This document shows, piece by piece, positions 40,329-53,801 of a stretch of DNA of 64,000 nt. The translations under genes were made by a program, and so were the position numbers. A model generated the notes under the pieces. It was not told where the DNA came from and made no database searches. It saw only the letters and a list, made by a program, of their open reading frames with translations. The DNA is from Alopecurus myosuroides (taxonomy: Eukaryota > Streptophyta > Magnoliopsida > Poales > Poaceae), in assembly GCA_028641055.1 (NCBI GenBank), contig CM054059.1, positions 437,126,515 through 437,190,514 on the forward strand. Direction: 5' to 3'. Each line of letters begins with the position of its first letter. The stretch's first letter is position 1.

Positions 40329-43300
40329 TGTCAGACCCCGGACCCAGAGATATACATACTGTTATGTGCTCCTAGCCATGGACTCACAAGGGTTTCAGGG
40401 TTACCAGCCCCGGCCGCAACAAACAACGGCAGGCAGACCGGATTCATCGGCACATAGTCCGGATCCCCGGTCTACTACTCCTTGTACCCATGCTAGTCAT
40501 AACCAATTATGCATACCCAAGCGTCCACGAGTCGGATGAAACTGAAGGAACGGGACCAAAGTTATACAGAGATGCTATGTGTCCAGAAAGTGCAACAACA
40601 ATCGAGGGTTACTGGGGTTACCTCGCCCCAGGCCGATCAAATCGACAGGCGGGCTCGGACATGGATCATCGGCTCCACAACCCCTCGACTGCGACAACTA
40701 TGCAGGCATAGCCAAAACTGTATAACAATGAGCTCGAAACCAACAACCGATCAAAGCAACACTCTAGACATTGAAATTGTATTAAACAGGTGTTACTAGA
40801 GTATAGCTTACAAACAGAGGTCACACGACCCAACATTACATCAGACAACGGAAGGCAAGTTATGTTGCTAATCAACAAGAACCAAAAAGGCCTAAGAGGC
40901 CGCAACATAAGGCGACGTCCCAGCCCATAGATTCCAGGCTGCTACCTGGGAACCCCAAACTACTCGTCGATGTCCACGTTGAATCACCACCGATGTGAGA
41001 TCTTCTCCTGAACCAAAATTAAGCAAACCTGAGTACGGGAGGTACTCAACAAGACTTAGTTAACCTATTATATATCTGCTATTTCGAAAAGGGTTTCATG
41101 AAGGCTGATTTGCGTAAATCAATCTTTGTTTTGCAAGTTGAGGAAGTAACAGCACGCCTCATAGAGTATTTTGAAAACAGATGAGAAAGCTACTCAACTA
41201 CTGATTTCATCATCTTTTAATCCACCAAATCATTTCAGCACCTCGTGCTTCAAAGATCACCTCCTCCAGGTGTTCCACATTATCTCATGCTACAAGGTAA
41301 CCCCTCTCGGCATCCCCGAGGAGGCATCCTTCAATCGTTATCAGCAAGTTTTAGTCATTCCGTTTAAGTTATCTATGATCACAGAATCCGTCACCAAGTC
41401 GTCTTTAACCGCAGACACGACTTTTTGAAAAGATTTAACCCTGCAGGGGTGTACAACTTTACCCACACGTACCAACCGACTCTTAGTGCCACCGGGTTGG
41501 CACTAGTCCGGGAAGTGCCGGCAGAGGGTGGTCGATTCCCGGCCTTTACCTTGTCGAACCATATCCATGAGTCAACCCAAATAGGGCCACCCCGTCAACA
41601 GGGAGTTGGCCACCTCCTGACGTCACCTGTTCTGTAAGTCGGGAACAAGATCCGTGTACGTCCATCACTTGTCCCGGTCACGACCTAGTTTTCTCCAAAA
41701 CATTTTCCGACTCACACGCAGATGGAAAGCTCAAACTACGTGGCTCATGGATAAGGTTAAACAAGTTAGTCAGCCGGGCGGGGTTCATCGGCCCACGTGT
41801 GGCTGTACGCTCAGTCTTGGCTCGAAGGCGAGAACTCGCTCCTAGGGGCATGAACAAGACAAAACGCCACAACCCATTGTGGCCTCACATCCATGCCGTG
41901 ATTAGTCAAGTTATCAAAGGTAATTCAAACCATAAACACCTGACATAGAAGATTCACGCATTGAACAGATTCATCAACTAGGCATGGCTAAGCAAGACTC
42001 ACAAGGTTTAGCGGAGCGTGCACAAACAAGCCTATAGCTGCTAGGTGCAGTGGATCAGGATTTCTAGGTTATGCAATATATAGGAGAACTCTATCTACTG
42101 ACATCAAATAGTTTGGAACTGAATGCAAAGTACGAGATTCAAATCACTTTGAAATCATATATGAGCAGATAAGAGGTTATGCTTGCCTTGGTTATAAGAA
42201 AACCAGATAAAGTCTTCAGGAATAAGTGCTTGACTTGTCGGTTAATATCAAGTATTCGTCATGGAACGGCTGTCCTTCTCTTCGGAGTCGGATTCTATCG
42301 AGGGGGGAATAACACCGAAACAAAGAAGAACAATCAACCATGGCATCGATGCAATGCGCAATATGTATGCATGAGCAAGTTAATGCACTGAAATAAAGCC
42401 CTAAACATGATCGTTGGGTTGCTAGGGTTCGTATGTCAGTTAGGCAGTTTTACTGAAATTATCCCGAAATGGACCCCGGAGGGGGTTTCGGACGATTATG
42501 GAAGTGAGTGCAATTTAAAGTGCTCAAAAGAGTTTGAAAACATCATAACTAGATTGTACTTGTCATTTTGAGCAATTTGGTATATAACTTTTATTTTTCT
42601 AATTTTAGTGAATAAAAACTTATTTTTCTATTTTAAAATGGATTAACCAGCATTAAATAATGTCCAAAAATCAACTTTGTCAAACATGGTTGAAAATGAC
42701 ATAATTGGAAAGAGTACATTTTTCTGAGCATTTCCATGTTTTCACTTCATTTTTCTGATTAATAAAATAATAGTTATTGATTTTCTAAATTTAAACATTT
42801 TCCTGAACTTAATAAACAGAGGAAATATGACATCACGATGACGCGATGATGACGTCACCATGCTCTGCTCCTCACAGAAGAACTCCAATCCGATGAAATT
42901 CGCGCGCAAAACGTGAAATCGATTGCATGACTAGCTAGAGGGGGCTCCGGTGAACGTTGGAGTGGCGGCGCCGCCGAGAAACAGCTGCCGGAGAGTCGCC
43001 GGCGAGCAATGGCGCGGCGGCGGCTGACGGGTCACGGCGCCGGAGAGAACCAGAGAGGGAGGGAGAGGTTTGAGGGCATGGGGAGGCTCACCACGCTGCC
43101 TTGAAGCGGATGGCGTGGTCGGGGAAGCGAGAGGGCGCCGGAATCGTCGCCGGAGTCGAGAAATCCGCGGCGGCCATGGCGGTGAACGGCGACAGAATTG
43201 GTCCCTCCCCGGCCTTCTCTGCTGCTGAACGAGCTCGAGGGGGAAGATGAGACCATGGGGAGAAGAACGGCATGCTCAGCGGGGCCAGGTACGGCCGGAA

Positions 43301-43875
43301 ACGGCGACGGTGGGCGGCGACCGGAGCGAGCACTCTAGGGTTTGGTCTTCGGTTGCGAAATACAGAGAGCGAGAAGCTGAGGGGCGAGGTGAGGAGGAGG
43401 TAGAGGAGTGCGGGGAGATCTCTCCTCGCCCTTATCCGCGCGAAAGGGGTAGCAGGAGGTGGTGTGCGGCGGCGTCGGCAAGTTGCCGGTCTACTGGCCG
43501 GAGGAGGAAGAAGACAACGGAGATTTTCTGAAAACCCCCAAAAACTTCAGTTATTTACAGAATGGTCCTTTTTCTCTTTAAAAACAGAACCAAAACAAAG
43601 TTTTAAGGACCTTTTTAAAATCAGAAAAATTGGCAAAAATAACTTTTGGAAAGCTTGTGAAATTTCCAACCTAACCATATTTTTCTTTGGTGAAATTGAA
43701 ATATTTTCCAACACAAGATTTTGGGAACCAAAATCAGTGCTTTTTGTGGGCTTTTCTCAAACCGATTAAATTCACAATTTAAATTGGTTGAAACATGGTT
43801 TAAATTTTTGTTTCATGCATGAATGATATGAACACAACACCACACACCCTATTGTAGCAAAATTGGGATGTTACA
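40329..43875 (-). repeat. 3' LTR of element D
   Basis: TGTCAGACCCC ... GATGTTACA. Includes a GC-rich leader-like block (about 42940-43530) with ATG-containing short frames on both strands that are identical in both LTRs but match no known protein. Confidence 0.88.
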
Positions 43876-46800
43876 AATCTACCCCCCTTACAAGAATCTC
43901 GTCCCGAGATTCCCGAAGGAGAAGAAAGAAGGAACACCGGTTTTGAACGATCTTCTCGAACCTTACGGTTCTCTTCTTGCAGTGGTTTTTCTGTCGTACT
44001 TGCGGAGATACCCAACGGTTACACCTTAGGTGAGAGGGAAATCTCTAAGGAATTGATCTTCACGAAGATCGAGTATCTCATGGGTAACTCATAACGGGAT
44101 GTTCACAAAGAACTGTTGAGTTATTGTGCATGAAACACATCAAGATAACGGAGGGAACAAGAGAAGGTTTCAAGTTTACGGACGATGGTTCTGGAAAGGA
44201 TTTGGAATATGAGCTTTGCACAAGACTTTAAATTCTTTTGGAAAAGAAGGTTGGACAACTTATGACATCAAGGTTTCTTCAAACAGACAACCAAGATGGA
44301 GAGGATTGTCTTAGATATCACAATGTAATATCCGTAGACGAGGGAGAACTCGAGAAAACACGGTAATCGTGCATCGGGGAAGAATTTGATACAGGATCAT
44401 GCTCACTCTTCGGAGTGGACACGAAAGATAACGGAACTTTCAACCATTCCATAACAGCTTTCTTGAAATCTTTGTCGAAGATCATGAGGTTACTTCACAA
44501 CAGAATATGAGTAACCACGGAATGTTGGAACACCGTAATTAGGGAGGAATTCTTGGTCACGTCGTAAAGATGGTAACCAATGAGGATTGAAAACACCAGA
44601 AGAAGATAGGGAATCTCTTTCCTATGGTGGATTTGACGTAGCGATACATCTACCACATGGTTAAGATCCCATGGCTGAAGTAACTGACAAATTCACACAA
44701 TGTGTGAGATGAACAGAACTTCAAGTACAAACAACTTGAGAAGGGGAACTGATCAACGGCGGTTACAAAACACCATGAGATGGTTCTCACGGTGAACTTA
44801 TTTTCACTAGAACAGAAATTTTGGAGGTTCAACGGAGAGATATTGGAGGAATCAACTTCCAGGTTACCCTTGATGTTTTAGATACCAAGATCAGGCTTAA
44901 GACAAGCCTTCTATAGGTAATCAAGTGAAAGTAAAACTCCGGTTTGGAAGAACGGAGAGGGAAAACTTGTTGGAATGAGCCACACCAGAATTATCACGGA
45001 GAGTGGTTGTTCTTACAGATTCAAAGAGATATGACATTAGGCCTTCCGGCTAATTGTGTCAACCACAACATCAACCATGCCGGATTTTCGAATGGACCTA
45101 ATTCATTACCCTTGAGAAAACACCAACCATCGTTGCTGCTTGAGATTTCAGCTCTAGTTAGTGGATTTATAGCTCAGGCTCTGTATGTTTGAGCCAAGAG
45201 ATTGCACCGGTTACCAACGAGATACACTTGTTGGATTCTCAAGATATGGACTACGATGCCACGCTCAAAAAGGTAAGCGAGGTTGTAGAACTCATGTATT
45301 AGCAACTTGCGAAAGACGGTTGCACCTACGTGGTCTACTTTTAAAAGAACACCTCGGAGTCCTTGTTGGGGAGATGATACAAGGATAACGAAGTTCTTAA
45401 ACTTCTTCTCTTTCAACGAACGATCAGTCAGTGGCTGGGTGTGGAGGCAACTTCTTCCAGTAGACGGAGGTAACAACCAACCATCTCAAGAATAGTCCAC
45501 ACATGCATGACCGACTTGGGATTATTCCCGAAGGAACAAGAAAACTCTTCTCGAATCCACGGCGACAACTTTCACCAAAAGCACATGAACCCGAGAAAGT
45601 CACTTCGAACATCCAGAACACAACTTCGTGATGACACAAAGATGGTTCTCAAAAGTTTCCAACATGAGGGCCGATTGTTCAACATGAACCTCTTGCAATT
45701 TGGAGAAAATAGGAATGTCATCGATGGGCTCGACAACACACTTATCAAAACACTCCAAGAAGAGGGACCCATATGATATATGAACAAGGCTAAATATTGG
45801 TCATACCAAAGGACATGAAGGTGTACCTAGGAGAAAACACCATAAAGATAGTCCTTGGATCTTTTCTCGATTGACGATAGCCCACATCAACTCAAGGGCA
45901 GGATGATAGCATGTCCACGAAGGAGATACTATCCTGCTTCAACGGGATGAGAACAAGACATCCCATTGCAGAGGAGCAAGTTAGGATGAGCTTTTGTCTT
46001 TCAACCTCCAAGTTGTTGTTTAAGCTCAACCAACTGGTCCAGAGTATCCAGCAAGGTTCCTTGGAGAAAGGAGTGGTTCAAACTAGCCCTTACTTAGACA
46101 TCACGGTCAGGTAACCACCAGGTGATACTTCTAGAAAGACAACCAGAATATCACAACCTACCGGTATGTCTCGAAGTTTGGAAGGAAACTTGCTTTTCAG
46201 AGCAACCGATATGATCATGAGAGCTTCGGTATGAACCTAACTCTTTGACCAGAAATGTGCACCGGAGTGAACGGATTTGGTAACACGGCCAACTTTAGTA
46301 GAGACCGGATGACCGATAGCGCTAAGAAGGATACAGATGTTTCCTTAGATTTTCCAAAGCAATAGGAATTGCTATGAATAACTGATACACATGTCGAAGA
46401 ACAGACCCATCATTCTCAAGCATTCAAGCTTGGAGGAAGGGGGAGTGAAGATGTGTGAGAGCATTACTTCATCATTAAGGCCATGAAACTTAACACGACC
46501 TCTTGATATAAAGGAGTGTGATACTCGAAGGTAGAACAGAACAGAAGCTAATGAAACTTCTTTATTCTGTGGATTGCAAAACTTTGACCTGGTTCTAGAG
46601 ATGAAAGAGGTTCTAGAGTTTGTTTCTCCTAACATTCCAAGGTGGAATGTTTTAACGGAAACGTAAGCAAATGTATTGGGAAAAAATCCAACACAACTAA
46701 GCAACTTGGTTTCCAAACCATGGACAAAGGTAGGAAAGCAACTAGAGATTAAGATCATGCTCCGGAAAATCCAGAGATCACGGTGAATGCACAGTGTAAT

Positions 46801-47653
46801 ACACATTTGTAAAACCCATGCTAAAAGGGAGGTATAGCTGAATCAAGAACAAGGATATGGGAATCATAGAGAACACTCTTGTTATGATTCCTTTTGATTC
46901 CTAGAGAAAACCTATGGCTATTGGAGCTGAGATTACCTAGCCACCCTGAGGTAGAACAGATTCCTCAGGATCCAAAGAAACAGAACTTGGGTTAAAGGTC
47001 AGCATCCTGTACTGATAGCGTGAGCATTACATGGTTAAGAAACCACATGATTCAACCCACCACAACTCAGCACATTCCGGGACCTTCGGTTCAAGTCCAA
47101 GGTTAAAAACCAAAACAAAGGAGTAACTACTCTCTTAGTGTCTTAAGGAACACTACGAATAGCAATCACGGAGTATTTTTCAAAAGACAACATAACTCCG
47201 GAAGAACTTGAGCAGAGGATAACGGATACATTCGAGATGGAAAGCAGATCTTGAGGTTCAGGATTTAGAAATTTTGAAACATGTAAGAATGTGGAATCCG
47301 GACAACTCTGAGAGATTGGAATGGAAAGGAAATCTCCCAGATTAAGAGATAACGGAATATGGAACACACACGACTCTAGAAACTCATAACTAGGTCAACT
47401 TGGGTAAAAGACGTCCTTGCCAGAGAAGGCACCTAGGTTTTGAATGACTAGAAGGGATAGAAAAACCTTTTCAAATCAAAACAGGTAAGGTGACCCAGAG
47501 TTTAGAGCGATACCAGATAAGGAGTAAAAAGAATCCTAAGAAGGTTTTTCACAATCCATTTGGAGTTTTCAAATAGTTTTCACAAACACTAGACTCAACA
47601 TCGACCAAGCACTAAGGTTTTCCTACAGGCAGTCCTGCTCTGATACCATGACT
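43876..47653 (-). other. Non-coding interior of element D
   Basis: No frame above 145 codons and no retroelement domain. Rich in aaga/ttcttcg-like words and agagatgg-type imperfect repeats. Contains the polypurine tract at its left end (tctacccccctt) and the tRNA-Met primer site at its right end. Confidence 0.75.
47633..47650 (-). promoter_or_regulatory. Primer-binding site of element D
   Basis: The plus strand agtcctgctctgatacca is the reverse complement of TGGTATCAGAGCAGGACT, three bases from the LTR start at 47654. Confidence 0.82.
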
Positions 47654-50600
47654 TGTCAGACCCCGGACCCAGAGATATACATACTGTTATGTGCTCCTAG
47701 CCATGGACTCACAAGGGTTTCAGGGTTACCAGCCCCGGCCGCAACAAACAACGGCAGGCAGACCGGATTCATCGGCACATAGTCCAGATCCCCGGTCTAC
47801 TACTCCTTGTACCCATGCTAGCCATAACCAATTATGCATACCCAAGCGTCCACGAGTCGGATGAAACTGAAGGAACGGGACCAAAGTTATACAGAGATGC
47901 TATGTGTCCAGAAAGTGCAACAACAATCGAGGGTTACTGGGGTTACCTCGCCCCAGGCCGATCAAATCGACAGGCGGGCTCGGACATGGATCATCGGCTC
48001 CACAACCCCTCGACTGCGACAACTATGCAGGCATAGCCAAAACTGTATAACAATGAGCTCGAAACCAACAACCGATCAAAGCAACACTCTAGACATTGAA
48101 ATTGTATTAAACAGGTGTTACTAGAGTATAGCTTACAAACAGAGGTCACACGACCCAACATTACATCAGACAACGGAAGGCAAGTTATGTTGCTAATCAA
48201 CAAGAACCAAAAAGGCCTAAGAGGCCGCAACATAAGGCGACGTCCCAGCCCATAGATTCCAGGCTGCTACCTGGGAACCCCAAACTACTCGTCGATGTCC
48301 ACGTTGAATCACCACCGATGTGAGATCTTCTCCTGAACCAAAATTAAGCAAACCTGAGTACGGGAGGTACTCAACAAGACTTAGTTAACCTATTATATAT
48401 CTGCTATTTCGAAAAGGGTTTCATGAAGGCTGATTTGCGTAAAGCAATCTTTGTTTTGCAAGTTGAGGAAGGAATAGCACGTCTCATAGAGTATTTTGAA
48501 AACAGATGAGAAACCTACTCAAATACTGATATCATCATCTTTTAATCCACCAAATCATTTCAGCACCTCGTGCTTCAAAGATCACCTCCTCCAGTTGTTC
48601 CACACTACCTCATGCTACAAGGTAACCCCTCTCGGCATCTCCGAGGAGGCATCCTTCAATCGTTATCAGCAGGTTTTAGTCATTCCGTTCAAGTTATCTA
48701 TGATCACAGAATCCGTCACCAAGTCGTCTTTAACCGCAGACACGGCTTTTCGAAAAGATTTAACCCTGCAGGGGTGTACAACTTTACCCACACGTACCAA
48801 CCGACTCTTAGTGCCACCGGGTTGGCACTAGTCCGGGAAGTGCCGGCAGAGGGTGGTCGATTCCCGGCCTTTACCTTGTCGAACCATATCCATGAGTCAA
48901 CCCAAACAGGGCCACCCCGTCAACAGGGAGTTGGCCACCTCCTGACGGCACCTGTTCTGTGAGTCGGGAACAAGATCCGTGTACGTCCATCACTTGTCCC
49001 GGTCACGACCTAGTTTTCTCCAAAACATTTTCCGACTCACACGCAGATGGAAAGCTCAAACTACGTGGCTCATGGATAAGGTTAAACAAGTTAGTCAGCC
49101 GGGCGGGGTTCATCGGCCCACGTGTGGCTGTACGCTCAGTCTTGGCTCGAAGGCGAGAACTCGCTCCTAGGGGCATGAACAGGACAAAACGCCACAACCC
49201 ATTGTGGCCTCACATCCATGCCGTGATTAGTCAAGTTATCAAAGGTAACTCAAACCATAAACACCTGACATAGAAGATTCACGCATTGACCAGATTCATC
49301 AACTAGGCATGGCTAAGCAAGACTCACAAGGTTTAGCGGAGCGCGCACAAACAAGCCTATAGCTGCTAGGTGCAGTGGATCAGGATATCTAGGTTATGCA
49401 ATATATAGGAGAACTCTATCTACTGACATCAAATAGTTTGGAACCGAATGCAAAGTACGAGATTCAAATCACTTTGAAATCATATATGAGCAGATAAGAG
49501 GTTATGCTTGCCTTGGTTATAAGAAAACCAGATAAAGTCTTCAGGAATAAGTGCTTGACTTGTCGGTTAAGATCAAGTATTCGTCATGGAACGGCTGTCC
49601 TTCTCTTCGGAGTCGGATTCTATCGAGGGGAGAAATAACACCGAAACAAGAAGAACAATCAACCATGGCATCGATGCAATGCGCAATATGTATGCATGAG
49701 CAAGTTAATGCACTGAAATAAAGCCCTAAACATGTTCGATGGGTTGCTAGGGTTCGTATGTCAGTTAGGCAGTTTTACTGAAATTATCCGAAATGGACCC
49801 CGGAGGGGGTTTCGGACGATTCTGAAGGTGAGTGCAATTTAAAGTGCTCAAAAGAGGTTGAAAACATCATAACTAGATTGTACTTGTCATTTTAAGAAAT
49901 TTGGTATATAACTTTTATTTTTCTAATTTTAGTGAATAAAAACTTATTTTCTATTTTAAAATGGATTAACCAGCATTAAATAATGTCCAAAAATCAACTT
50001 TGTCAAACATGGTTGGAAATGACATAATTGGAAAGAGTACATTTTTCTGAGCATTTCCATGTTTTCACTTCATTTTTCTGATTAATAAAATAATAGTTAT
50101 TGATTTTTCTAAATTTAAACATTTTCCTGAACTTAATAAACAGAGGAAATATGACATCACTATGACGCGATGATGACGTCACCATGCTCTGCTCCTCACA
50201 GAAGAACTCCAATCCGATGAAATTCGCGCGCAAAACGTGAAATCGATTGCATGACTAGCTAGAGGGGGCTCCGGTGAACGTTGGAGTGGCGGCGCCGCCG
50301 AGAAACAGCTGCCGGAGAGTCGCCGGCGAGCAATGGCGCGGCGGCGGCTGACGGGTCACGGCGCCGGAGAGAACCAGAGAGGGAGGGAGAGGTTCGAGGG
50401 CATGGGGAGGCTCACCACGCTGCCTTGAAGCGGATGGCGTGGTCGGGGAAGCGAGAGGGCGCCGGAATCGTCGCCGGAGTCGAGAAATCCGCGGCGGCCG
50501 TGGCGGTGAACGGCGACAGAATTGGTCCCTCCCCGGCCTTCTCTGCTGCTGAACGAGCTCGAGGGGGAAGATGAGACCATGGGGAGAAGAACGGCATGCT

Positions 50601-51199
50601 CAGCGGGGCCAGGTACGGCCGGAAACGGCGACGGTGGGCGGCGACCGGAGCGAGCACGCTAGGGTTTGGTCTTCGGTTGCGAAATACAGAGAGCGAGAAG
50701 CTGAGGGGCGAGGTGAGGAGGAGGTAGAGGAGTGCGGGGAGATCTCTCCTCGCCCTTATCCGCGCGAAAGGGGTAGCAGGAGGTGGCGTGCGGCGGCGTC
50801 GGCAAGTTGCCGGTCTACTGGCCGGAGGAGGAAGAAGACAACGGAGATTTTCTGAAAACCCCCAAAAACTTCAGTTATTTACAGAATGGTCCTTTTTCTC
50901 TTTAAAAACAGAACCAAAACAAAGTTTTAAGGACCTTTTTAAAATCAGAAAAATTGGCAAAAATAACTTTTGGAAAGCTTGTGAAATTTCCAACCTAACC
51001 ATATTTTTCTTTGGTGAAATTGAAATATTTTCCAACACAAGATTTTGGGAACCAAAATCAGTGCTTTTTGTGGGCTTTTCTCAAACCGATTAAATTCACA
51101 ATTTAAATTGGTTGAAACATGGTTTAAATTTTTGTTTCATGCATGAATGATATGAACACAACACCACACACCCTATTGTAGCAAAATTGGGATGTTACA
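47654..51199 (-). repeat. 5' LTR of element D
   Basis: Copy of 40329-43875, 3,546 bp, same ends. Confidence 0.9.
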
Positions 51200-52254
51200 A
51201 TAAGGCACTCTATGGACTTAAACAAGCTCCACGTGCGTGGTACGAGCACCTAAAAGAGTTTCTAGTGGATCGTGGGTTTAATGTTGATTTAATCGATCTC
51301 ACCCTCTTTACCAAGACGGTTGGAGCTGACTTATTCATAAGCCAACTCTATGTGGATGACGTCATTTTTGGGTCTACTAACACTTTATTCAATGAAGAGT
51401 TTTGCAAGCTTATGACCGATAGGTTTGAGATGTCTATGATGGGAGAATTGGAGTTTTTCCTTGGCTTTGAAGTGAATCAATATCATGAAGGAACCTTCAT
51501 CAAACAAGCCAAATACACTCAAGACATTCCCAAGAGATTCAACATGCATGATGCCAAGCCTATGAAGACTCCCATGTCCACAACCACTGACTTGAAACCC
51601 GACCCCAACGGTAAAGAGGTAGATCAAAAGGTATATCACTTCATGATTGGCTCTTTGCTCTACCTTTGTGCATCTAGACCGGATATCATGTATAGTGTAG
51701 GTAAATGTGCAAGGTTTCAAGCCTCTCCGAGGAAAAGTCATTTGGAAGCAGCGAAACAAATCTTTCGATATTTAGTTCATACCCCAAATTTTGGTCTTTG
51801 GTATCCCAAGGGATCAAGCTTTCAGCTCATCGGGTATTCGGATGCGGATTATGCGGGAGAAAAGACGGATAGGAAGTCCACATTCGGGGGTTGCCAATTC
51901 CTTGGCCGCTCCATAGTATGTTAGTCCTCAAAGATGCAAAACTGCATTGCTCTCTCCACCACCGAGGCCGAGTATATCTCCGCGGCAAGTTGTTGTGCCC
52001 AATTGCTTTGGATGAGGCAAAACTTGAAGGATTATGGTATTCATTTTGACAAGGTGCCCCTTCTTCGTGACAATGAGAGTGCTATCAAGATCGCCTACAA
52101 CACCGTTCTTCACTCCAAGACGAAGCACATTGAGATCCGTCATCATTTTATTCGGGATCATGTTGAGAAGGGTGATATTGATCTCTCATATGTATCCACC
52201 AAGGATCAACTTGCCGATATCTTCACGAAGGCCCTTGATGAACCAAGATTTTGA
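51200..52254 (+). pseudogene. pol: C-terminal reverse transcriptase and RNase H of G
   Basis: Resumes the RT with A-L-Y-G-L-K-Q-A-P-R-A-W-Y-E, catalytic L-Y-V-D-D-V (about 51346), then F-L-G-F-E-V, the A-S-R-P-D-I region and RNase H D-A-D-Y-A-G. TAG at 51922 replaces a residue just before S-S-K-M-Q-N-C-I-A-L-S-T-T-E-A-E-Y. The rest (E-Y, L-R-D-N-E-S-A-I, R-H-H-F-I-R-D, L-A-D-I-F-T-K) continues in the same frame to TGA 52252. Confidence 0.9.
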
Positions 52255-52663
52255 GCTTTGAGGAATGAACTAAATGTCATCGATTCTTCCAACTTCACTT
52301 GAAACCTTGCACATGTACCTTCATTATATGTGTTATTAGGTTTGGATGTAGGCATCAACATAGGGGGAGCGTCACTCAACTCATGAGTATACGCTCCTCT
52401 TATTCTGCAAAAATCAATTCATCATTGCATACCTAGTCAATTTGTGACTCATTGTGCTTAATTGTGAGTAGTACTCTTGGACCCAAGATATATCTTCGCG
52501 GTGCCAAAGTACACACTCAAACATGGTGGCTTCGGCCATCGAGCTCCTCCTCTCGGAGTCGTTTTTATTTTTGGCTTTTTCACGCATATCCTATTCCCCC
52601 TTGACAACTTGTGCGGGTTCGACTTTTATTTCTTTGCATCTTGCGAATCCCCATCGAGTAATG
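52255..52663 (+). other. 3' untranslated interior of G up to insertion of B
   Basis: Contains tagggggagc (52361-52370), a Sirevirus-type polypurine motif, and no coding signature. It ends with taatg, the presumed duplication of B. Confidence 0.6.
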
Positions 52664-53134
52664 TGTCGTGGGATAATCACGGCAGACGTTACCGGGGGTA
52701 ACTTGTCTTGGGGCAAATCGAGTCTGGTGTTTGGGAGAGGGTTTAGCTCAAGCGAAACCATGGTGATATGCGATCTGGTAGCCGGCAATCAATTCGCCGA
52801 GTCTTCGATCTGAATATATTATCTCAACTCTCGTGTTACAAGGGATACTCGATATCTCGCAATCTCTATCTCGTAAGCTTGTGAATCCTAACCCTAGGGA
52901 CCGGCTTATATAGTACCCGGATCCCCTGGCTTACCATCCAAGGCGTACCCTGAATCCTACCCGGACACTGCTTGCAAACCCTAAACTTCCTTATCGGAAC
53001 CCACAATTCGGGTTACGAGGCCTACACTACTGGGCCTTCTAGAAGCTCCTTTTCCATAAGCCGGGTCTTGCGCAGCGTCCTTTGGGCCGAGTTACTCCTT
53101 GGCGTTAGCCTACCGGGTTATCATCCCTCCACCA
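52664..53134 (-). repeat. 3' LTR of element B
   Basis: TGTCGTGGGAT ... CCACCA on the plus strand (minus: TGGTGG ... CACGACA). TATA on the minus strand, TATATAA at 52906-52912. Left flank taatg. Confidence 0.82.
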
Positions 53135-53147
53135 GTAGTCCCCAGAA
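53135..53147 (-). promoter_or_regulatory. Polypurine tract of element B
   Basis: Plus gtagtccccagaa, i.e. minus TTCTGGGGACTAC, next to the 3' LTR. Confidence 0.65.
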
Positions 53148-53522
53148 TAGCTTGGGCTTCACGGGATCCTCCTTGAAGCGCACGCTATTCCCTGCAAAAA
53201 TAACAAACATACAAATTCATAGAGGCAGGGTTAGGTTTGCTTTAATAAACAGCTAGGCCTAACTCCATTTGTGGTCCATATAATAACCCGGCTTTCTCTG
53301 AGTCCATCTTTACTTTTCCGGGTCAATGTTCCGAGGAAAATGCAGAAGACCCGGCTTATTTCACTCGTTAATTGATCCGGTTATCACGGAAGAGATTTGC
53401 TTCCTATCCATTCCGATACCTCGCCCCAGCACTTAACGCGTATCCCAAAATATCAGGACGGGTATCCCTTATCCCGAAATTTTTGGTTCCCGCTCGCCGA
53501 CCTAGGTTTCCCCATCCGTACC

Positions 53523-53530
53523 TATAAATA
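53523..53530 (+). promoter_or_regulatory. TATA box of antisense gene, element B
   Basis: TATAAATA followed by a pyrimidine-rich leader (ccttcctccttcttcttcct from 53567). A transcript starting near 53555 would have a GC-rich 5' exon ending at the donor ACCG|GTAAGC (53801/53802). Confidence 0.75.
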
Positions 53531-53801
53531 GGTGCCTAGGGGGTGACCTAAACCTAACGGATCATTCCTTCCTCCTTCTTCTTCCTCACCGGCGCCCTCC
53601 CACTCGAGCTCGCACAACACCGCCACGGAGACCTCGGGCACACCGCTGGAGCAGAGCCGCCGCCAGCTGCGCTCTTCCACGGTTTGCCCCGTGCCGCCGC
53701 CAGTCTCCGCCGCCGCGCCCTCGACCTGCCCGCCGGGAGTTGCAAGGGGACACCACGACCGCGCCATCTGCCGCCGTCGCTCCCTTCTCCAATCCACACC
53801 G

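Larger units (their letters stand above)
40329..51199 (-). mobile_element. LARD-like non-autonomous LTR element D
   Basis: 10,871 bp, flanked by ataag (40324-40328 and 51200-51204). LTRs of 3,547 and 3,546 bp and a 3.78-kb interior without coding potential. The minus-strand orientation follows from a primer site next to the right LTR (inverted TGGTATCAGAGCAGGACTG, about 47633-47650) and a purine tract next to the left LTR (inverted ttaccccccc type, 43880-43890). The LTRs differ by about 40 substitutions and a few 1-bp indels by eye (about 1.2%). Long LTRs with a conserved-size non-coding interior are the definition of LARDs. Confidence 0.88.
32517..52663 (+). mobile_element. Sirevirus-like Copia element G, interrupted three times
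   Basis: 5' LTR 32517-34025, tRNA-Met-type primer site, gag with long coiled-coil extension, protease, integrase, reverse transcriptase, RNase H in Copia order. It is interrupted by solo LTR H, by LARD-like D, and after pol by gypsy B. The 3' LTR is outside the window. The extended coiled-coil gag and several AGGGGGAG polypurine-like sites (37819, 39330, 52362) fit the Sirevirus group (SIRE/Maximus). Coding damage: several stops, one lost zinc-knuckle Cys, frame changes. Confidence 0.88.

Noticed and set aside
40490..40908. Frames of 73-96 codons in the D LTR, repeated at 47815-48233
   Set aside because: Same reason: duplicated LTR sequence without a recognisable domain.
43032..43531. Short frames in the GC-rich part of the D LTR, present identically in both LTRs
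   Set aside because: Identity reflects LTR duplication, not selection; no homologous protein recognised.
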